Positions 40,433 to 43,222 of a stretch of DNA of 43,222 nt are shown here, in pieces. The notes under the pieces were generated by a model. It was not told the origin of the DNA. It searched no databases and saw only the letters and a list, made by a program, of their open reading frames with translations. The stretch comes from Burkholderiaceae bacterium. Lineage in GTDB: Bacteria; Pseudomonadota; Gammaproteobacteria; Burkholderiales; Burkholderiaceae_C. Location: positions 1 to 43,222 of the forward strand of contig JAJVIL010000048.1 of the NCBI GenBank assembly GCA_022072045.1, in the 5' to 3' direction. Numbering within the stretch: position 1 is the first letter of the stretch; the number at the start of each line of letters is the position of its first letter. The translations under genes and the position numbers were made by a program.

Positions 40433-41410
40433 GTGCGCATGGAGGACGTCGCCCGATCGGCGGGCGTATCGGCCATCACGGTGTCGCGCGCCGTCAATAC
40501 GCCGCACAAGCTGGCACCGACAACGCTGCGCGCCGTACGTGCGGCGATCGTCAAACTGGGTTACGTGCCCAATCTGACGGCCGGCAGCCTGGCATCGAAC
40601 CGCTCGCGCACGATCGGAGTCATCGTGCCGACAGTCGCCAACTCGATCTTTGCCGACACCATCGATGGTTTGTCGCAGGCGCTGGCGCCCGAGCGCTATC
40701 ACCTGCTGCTGGGCCAGTCGCACTACCGGGAGGAACAGGAGGCTGCACTGGTCGATGCCTTCATCGGACGTCGCGTCGATGGGCTGGTGCTGACCGGTGT
40801 GACCCACGCGCGCGGCGTGCGTGCGCGTTTGTGGCGCGCGGGTCTGCCTGTCGTCGAGACGTGGGACACGAGTTCCCGGCCGATCGACATGCTGGTTGGG
40901 TTCTCCAATGTCGACGCCGGGCGGGCGGCGGCGCGCTTCCTCATCGGCAAGGGCTGGCGGCGCTTGGCGTTCATCGGCGGCAGCGACGAGCGATCGGCCA
41001 AGCGACTGGCGGGCTTTCGCGAGGCGGCGCGTACCGGCGGCGTGCCCGAGGTGGCAGCCATCAGGCTTTTGAGCTCCTCGCAGCCGGCTGACGGCGCCGC
41101 GGCCACTGTCCAGTTGCTCGCCGAGCTTGTGCCGCAAGCCCTTTTTTGCAGCAACGACACACTGGCGGCCGGCGCGCTGTTCGAATGTGCGAGACGCGGT
41201 ATCCGCGTGCCGGCCGATATGGCGGTGATGGGGTTCGCCGATCTGCCGATTGCCACGGCGATCGAGCCGACTTTGACCACGGTTCAAGTGCGTGCACGCG
41301 AAATGGGGTTGTGCGCCGGCGCGCTGCTGCTGCAGCGATTGGCCGGCGAGGCTCCCGCAGAACGCATCGTCGACCTCGGGTTTGCAGTCACGGAGCGCGC
41401 CAGCACCTGA
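40433..41410 (+). CDS. LacI-family transcriptional regulator
   Basis: About 325 residues. An N-terminal LacI helix-turn-helix (MEDVARSAGVSAITVSRAVN) and hinge helix (NLTAGSLASNRSRTIGVIVP) precede a periplasmic-binding-protein-like sensor domain with VDGLVLTGV, FIGGSDERSAKRLAGF and FCSNDTLAAGALFECARRGI. Start is taken as GTG 40433, with GAGAGG 11-16 bases upstream; ATG 40439 is possible, and homologues with R-E-Q-R-E-G-N before the HTH suggest the protein could even begin a few codons earlier. It probably represses both divergent transcripts through the 12-bp elements, released by the imported compound. LacI-type ligands are usually sugars or nucleosides. Confidence 0.9.
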   Translation: MRMEDVARSAGVSAITVSRAVNTPHKLAPTTLRAVRAAIVKLGYVPNLTAGSLASNRSRTIGVIVPTVANSIFADTIDGLSQALAPERYHLLLGQSHYREEQEAALVDAFIGRRVDGLVLTGVTHARGVRARLWRAGLPVVETWDTSSRPIDMLVGFSNVDAGRAAARFLIGKGWRRLAFIGGSDERSAKRLAGFREAARTGGVPEVAAIRLLSSSQPADGAAATVQLLAELVPQALFCSNDTLAAGALFECARRGIRVPADMAVMGFADLPIATAIEPTLTTVQVRAREMGLCAGALLLQRLAGEAPAERIVDLGFAVTERAST

Positions 41411-41463
41411 AGGCGCGCCGGGTATTTCCCAGTCACATCGCACGGGGCGGCGCCTTATCGTGC

Positions 41464-41479
41464 GGGGTCGCTCGACCCC
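41464..41479. terminator. Hairpin between regulator and ABC ATPase genes
   Basis: GGGGTC and GACCCC pair perfectly around a GCTC loop in the 111-base spacer. No T run follows, so it may only attenuate or protect the transcript; read-through into the ATPase gene is likely. Confidence 0.4.
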
Positions 41480-41521
41480 AACGCGCGCGCGAAGCCCTGT
41501 CAATCGAAATTGCAATCAGCG

Positions 41522-42601
41522 ATGGCCAGCGTCCAGATAGATCGCGTGCACAAGCGCTTCGGTGACACCGAGGTTCTGCACGGCGTCAGCATGACGATCG
41601 ACGATGGCTCGTTCACCGTGTTGGTGGGGCCCTCCGGCTGCGGGAAGAGCACGCTGCTGCGCATGATCGCCGGGCTGGAAGGTATCTCCGACGGCGAGAT
41701 CCTGATCGGAGGGCGCGTCGTCAATCGCGTGCCGCCGAAGGAGCGCGACATCGCGATGGTGTTCCAAAACTACGCGCTATACCCGCATATGAGCGTGCGC
41801 GACAACATGATCTTCTCATTGAAGCTGGCCGGGGAGGACAAGGCCAGCGTCGATCGGAAGGTGCAGCGTGCGGCGGAGATTCTCGGCCTCACGGATTTGT
41901 TGCAGCGCTATCCACGCCAACTCTCCGGCGGCCAGCGTCAGAGAGTGGCGATGGGCCGCGCGATCGTGCGCGATCCGCAGGTGTTCCTGTACGACGAGCC
42001 GCTGTCGAATCTCGACGCCAAGCTGCGCGTGGCGATGCGCACCGAGTTGAAGGAACTGCACCAGCGGTTGAAAACGACATCGGTTTACGTGACCCACGAT
42101 CAGATCGAGGCGATGACGATGGGTGACCAGATCGTCGTGATGCGCGAAGGCCACATCGAGCAGACCGGTAGCCCGCTCGAACTGTATGACCATCCGGCAA
42201 ACCTGTTCGTCGCTGGTTTCATCGGATCGCCCGCGATGAACATGCTGCCTGGCACACTGCGGTGCAATGGAACCGACGGGGCGGTCGTCGAACTCGCAAA
42301 CGGGGCTCGAGTGGCGGCGCCGCCGCTGGCCGGTGGCTCCGATGGCCAACCGGTGATCTTCGGCACGCGGCCCGAGCATCTGAGCCTGGCGCCCGCGGGT
42401 GCCATTGCCGTCGAAGTGGCGGTGGTCGAACCCACGGGCGCCGATACACACGTCTCGTGCCGTTGTCACGACACCGAAATGTCGGTCGTGTTTCGCGAGC
42501 GCCACCAGTTCGCACCGGGCGCGACGATCCGGCTGCAACCGAATCGCGAACACTCGCACCTCTTCGACGCCGGCAGCGGCCAGCGGCTGACGATCAACTG
42601 A
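41522..42601 (+). CDS. ABC transporter ATPase (UgpC/MalK family)
   Basis: A 359-residue ATPase. Walker A is GPSGCGKST, the signature is LSGGQRQRVAMGRA, Walker B is VFLYDEPLSNLD and the H-loop is YVTHDQIEAM. The C-terminal 120 residues form the MalK/UgpC-type OB-fold regulatory domain (FGTRPEHLSLAP). It begins MASVQIDRVHKRFG at ATG 41522, the family's usual start. It completes the importer whose permeases and binding protein are on the other side of the promoter region, and is transcribed after the LacI-type gene. Confidence 0.93.
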   Translation: MASVQIDRVHKRFGDTEVLHGVSMTIDDGSFTVLVGPSGCGKSTLLRMIAGLEGISDGEILIGGRVVNRVPPKERDIAMVFQNYALYPHMSVRDNMIFSLKLAGEDKASVDRKVQRAAEILGLTDLLQRYPRQLSGGQRQRVAMGRAIVRDPQVFLYDEPLSNLDAKLRVAMRTELKELHQRLKTTSVYVTHDQIEAMTMGDQIVVMREGHIEQTGSPLELYDHPANLFVAGFIGSPAMNMLPGTLRCNGTDGAVVELANGARVAAPPLAGGSDGQPVIFGTRPEHLSLAPAGAIAVEVAVVEPTGADTHVSCRCHDTEMSVVFRERHQFAPGATIRLQPNREHSHLFDAGSGQRLTIN

Positions 42602-42607
42602 TCGCGC

Positions 42608-42913
42608 TCACGGCGGCATCGACGCACCGCAGCGCCAGCACTGCGTGAAGGCGCCCTCGATCAGCTCGCCGCAGCCTCTGCATACCCAGCGCTGGAACGG
42701 CGGATTGCGCAGTTCGTGCAGCAGCGCGCGCGCCGCGTCGACCTGGTCGTCGTCGGCGATCCACACCTCGGGCAGCGCCTGGTCGGGCGGGATCTCGCCG
42801 GCGATGCTGCTGGCGTAGGCACGCTGCACGCTGACGTCGAAGCCGCCCTGGCGCAGCAGGTCGGCCCACAGCGTGGCCAAAGCGAGGTTGGGCGCTTGCA
42901 GCAGGCGCTTCAT
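42608..42913 (-). CDS. DUF2007-domain protein with C-terminal zinc ribbon
   Basis: A 101-residue cytoplasmic protein. The first 70 residues match DUF2007 (MKRLLQAPNLALATLWADLL, later LPEVWIADDDQVDAARALL), and the end is a zinc ribbon with two CxxC pairs (VCRGCGELIEG, QCWRCGASMPP). DUF2007 proteins are called putative signal transducers but have no proven role. ATG 42913 overlaps the stop of the upstream EamA gene (ATGA). It lies just past the ATPase stop and looks like resident chromosome, not part of the island. Confidence 0.85.
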   Translation of the reverse strand: MKRLLQAPNLALATLWADLLRQGGFDVSVQRAYASSIAGEIPPDQALPEVWIADDDQVDAARALLHELRNPPFQRWVCRGCGELIEGAFTQCWRCGASMPP

Positions 42914-43222
42914 CGCGCGGCCGAAGGCCTTCCGAGCGCCGACGCCATGATGCCCGCGACGATCAGCGCGAACGCCGCGAAGTGATACCCCTGCGGCCAG
43001 GTGCCGAGCACCGCGCCGGAGATGAGCGCTGTCATCAGCGGCGTCAGGTTGGAGAACAGCGCCGCCATCGACGGCCCCGCCTGCGCGACGCCGACCCCCC
43101 ACGCGTAGTACGCCACCAACGACGGGCAGGTGGCCAGATACAGCAACGCCAGCGCCAGCGGCCAGCCCCAGTCGATGCGTTCGTCGGCGGCCGACAGCGC
43201 CACCGCTTCCACCCCCGCCCCT
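42910..43222 (-). CDS. EamA-family transporter, C-terminal part
   Basis: The last about 104 residues of a DMT-superfamily transporter; the frame is open to the end of the window, so the N-terminal part lies beyond it. The segment YLATCPSLVAYYAWGVGVAQAG, then MAALFSNLTPLMTALISGAVLG, and a final hydrophobic helix are typical of the second EamA repeat. Its stop overlaps the DUF2007 start. Different in sequence from the EamA gene at 685-1590. Confidence 0.85.
   Translation of the reverse strand, partial: GAGVEAVALSAADERIDWGWPLALALLYLATCPSLVAYYAWGVGVAQAGPSMAALFSNLTPLMTALISGAVLGTWPQGYHFAAFALIVAGIMASALGRPSAAR

Noticed and set aside
27900-42620. Integrase-type genomic island with attachment sites
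   Set aside because: No integrase, transposase, tRNA or flanking direct repeats were found at either edge; only the dehydrogenase remnant supports acquisition or replacement.

Overview
The window is uniformly GC-rich, densely coded, double-stranded bacterial chromosome. The gene families (NodT-type efflux protein, FixL/FixJ-like pair, CtaB, CcoI-like copper ATPase, UspA, corrinoid/folate C1 genes) and codon use suggest a betaproteobacterium, most likely Burkholderiales. This is a judgement from gene content, not from a marker gene. No rRNA, tRNA, CRISPR array, transposase or phage gene was seen.

Region 1 (1-4413): the 3' end of an outer-membrane efflux gene, an EamA transporter, then an apparent operon of a TauE/SafE-like membrane protein, a membrane PAS histidine kinase and a FixJ-type regulator. 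Region 2 (4430-10068): heme O synthase on the minus strand, facing away from a CuA-containing heme-copper oxidoreductase (subunits II and I) and a copper-type P1B ATPase. A perfect 16-bp palindrome (5412-5427) lies in the divergent promoter region and is a good candidate site for the neighbouring regulator. Subunit I is odd: the cross-linked tyrosine position of oxidases is Glu (H257-x3-E261), and one low-spin heme His is Met (M399). This looks more like a nitric oxide reductase-type member of the superfamily than a standard oxidase.

Region 3 (10183-27831): ordinary accessory and housekeeping genes. They include an MscS channel, an SDR without YxxxK, a DsbA-like isomerase, a GNAT, an AhpD-like protein, a UDG-like protein, a CadC-type winged-helix/TPR regulator divergent from a small exported ORF and a DNRLRE lipoprotein, an alpha/beta hydrolase with a membrane tail, a UspA protein, a CFA-synthase-like methyltransferase paired with a DWF1-like flavoprotein (possible 10-methyl fatty acid pathway), an extra FtsH, and a peptidoglycan-binding papain-like peptidase.

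Region 4 (27915-42601) is the most striking part: a self-contained corrinoid C1 island. Ten minus-strand genes in one apparent operon encode two CUT1-type ABC permeases, a phytanoyl-CoA-dioxygenase-like enzyme, a periplasmic binding protein, a UroD-type methyltransferase fused to its own corrinoid domain, a MetV-MetF fusion, a methyl-H4folate:corrinoid methyltransferase, an amidohydrolase, a RACo-like corrinoid reactivase and a DUF1638 protein. Divergent from them are a LacI-family regulator and the ABC ATPase. Two perfect inverted copies of a 12-bp element sit in the divergent promoter region. The proposed job is to import a methylated (probably sugar-like or other polar) compound, remove its methyl group through a cobalamin protein, and feed it to tetrahydrofolate. 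The substrate is unknown. The left edge abuts a 60-bp remnant of an alcohol dehydrogenase gene, which suggests the island replaced older sequence there. Region 5 (42608-43222): a DUF2007 zinc-ribbon protein and the 3' end of a second EamA transporter.
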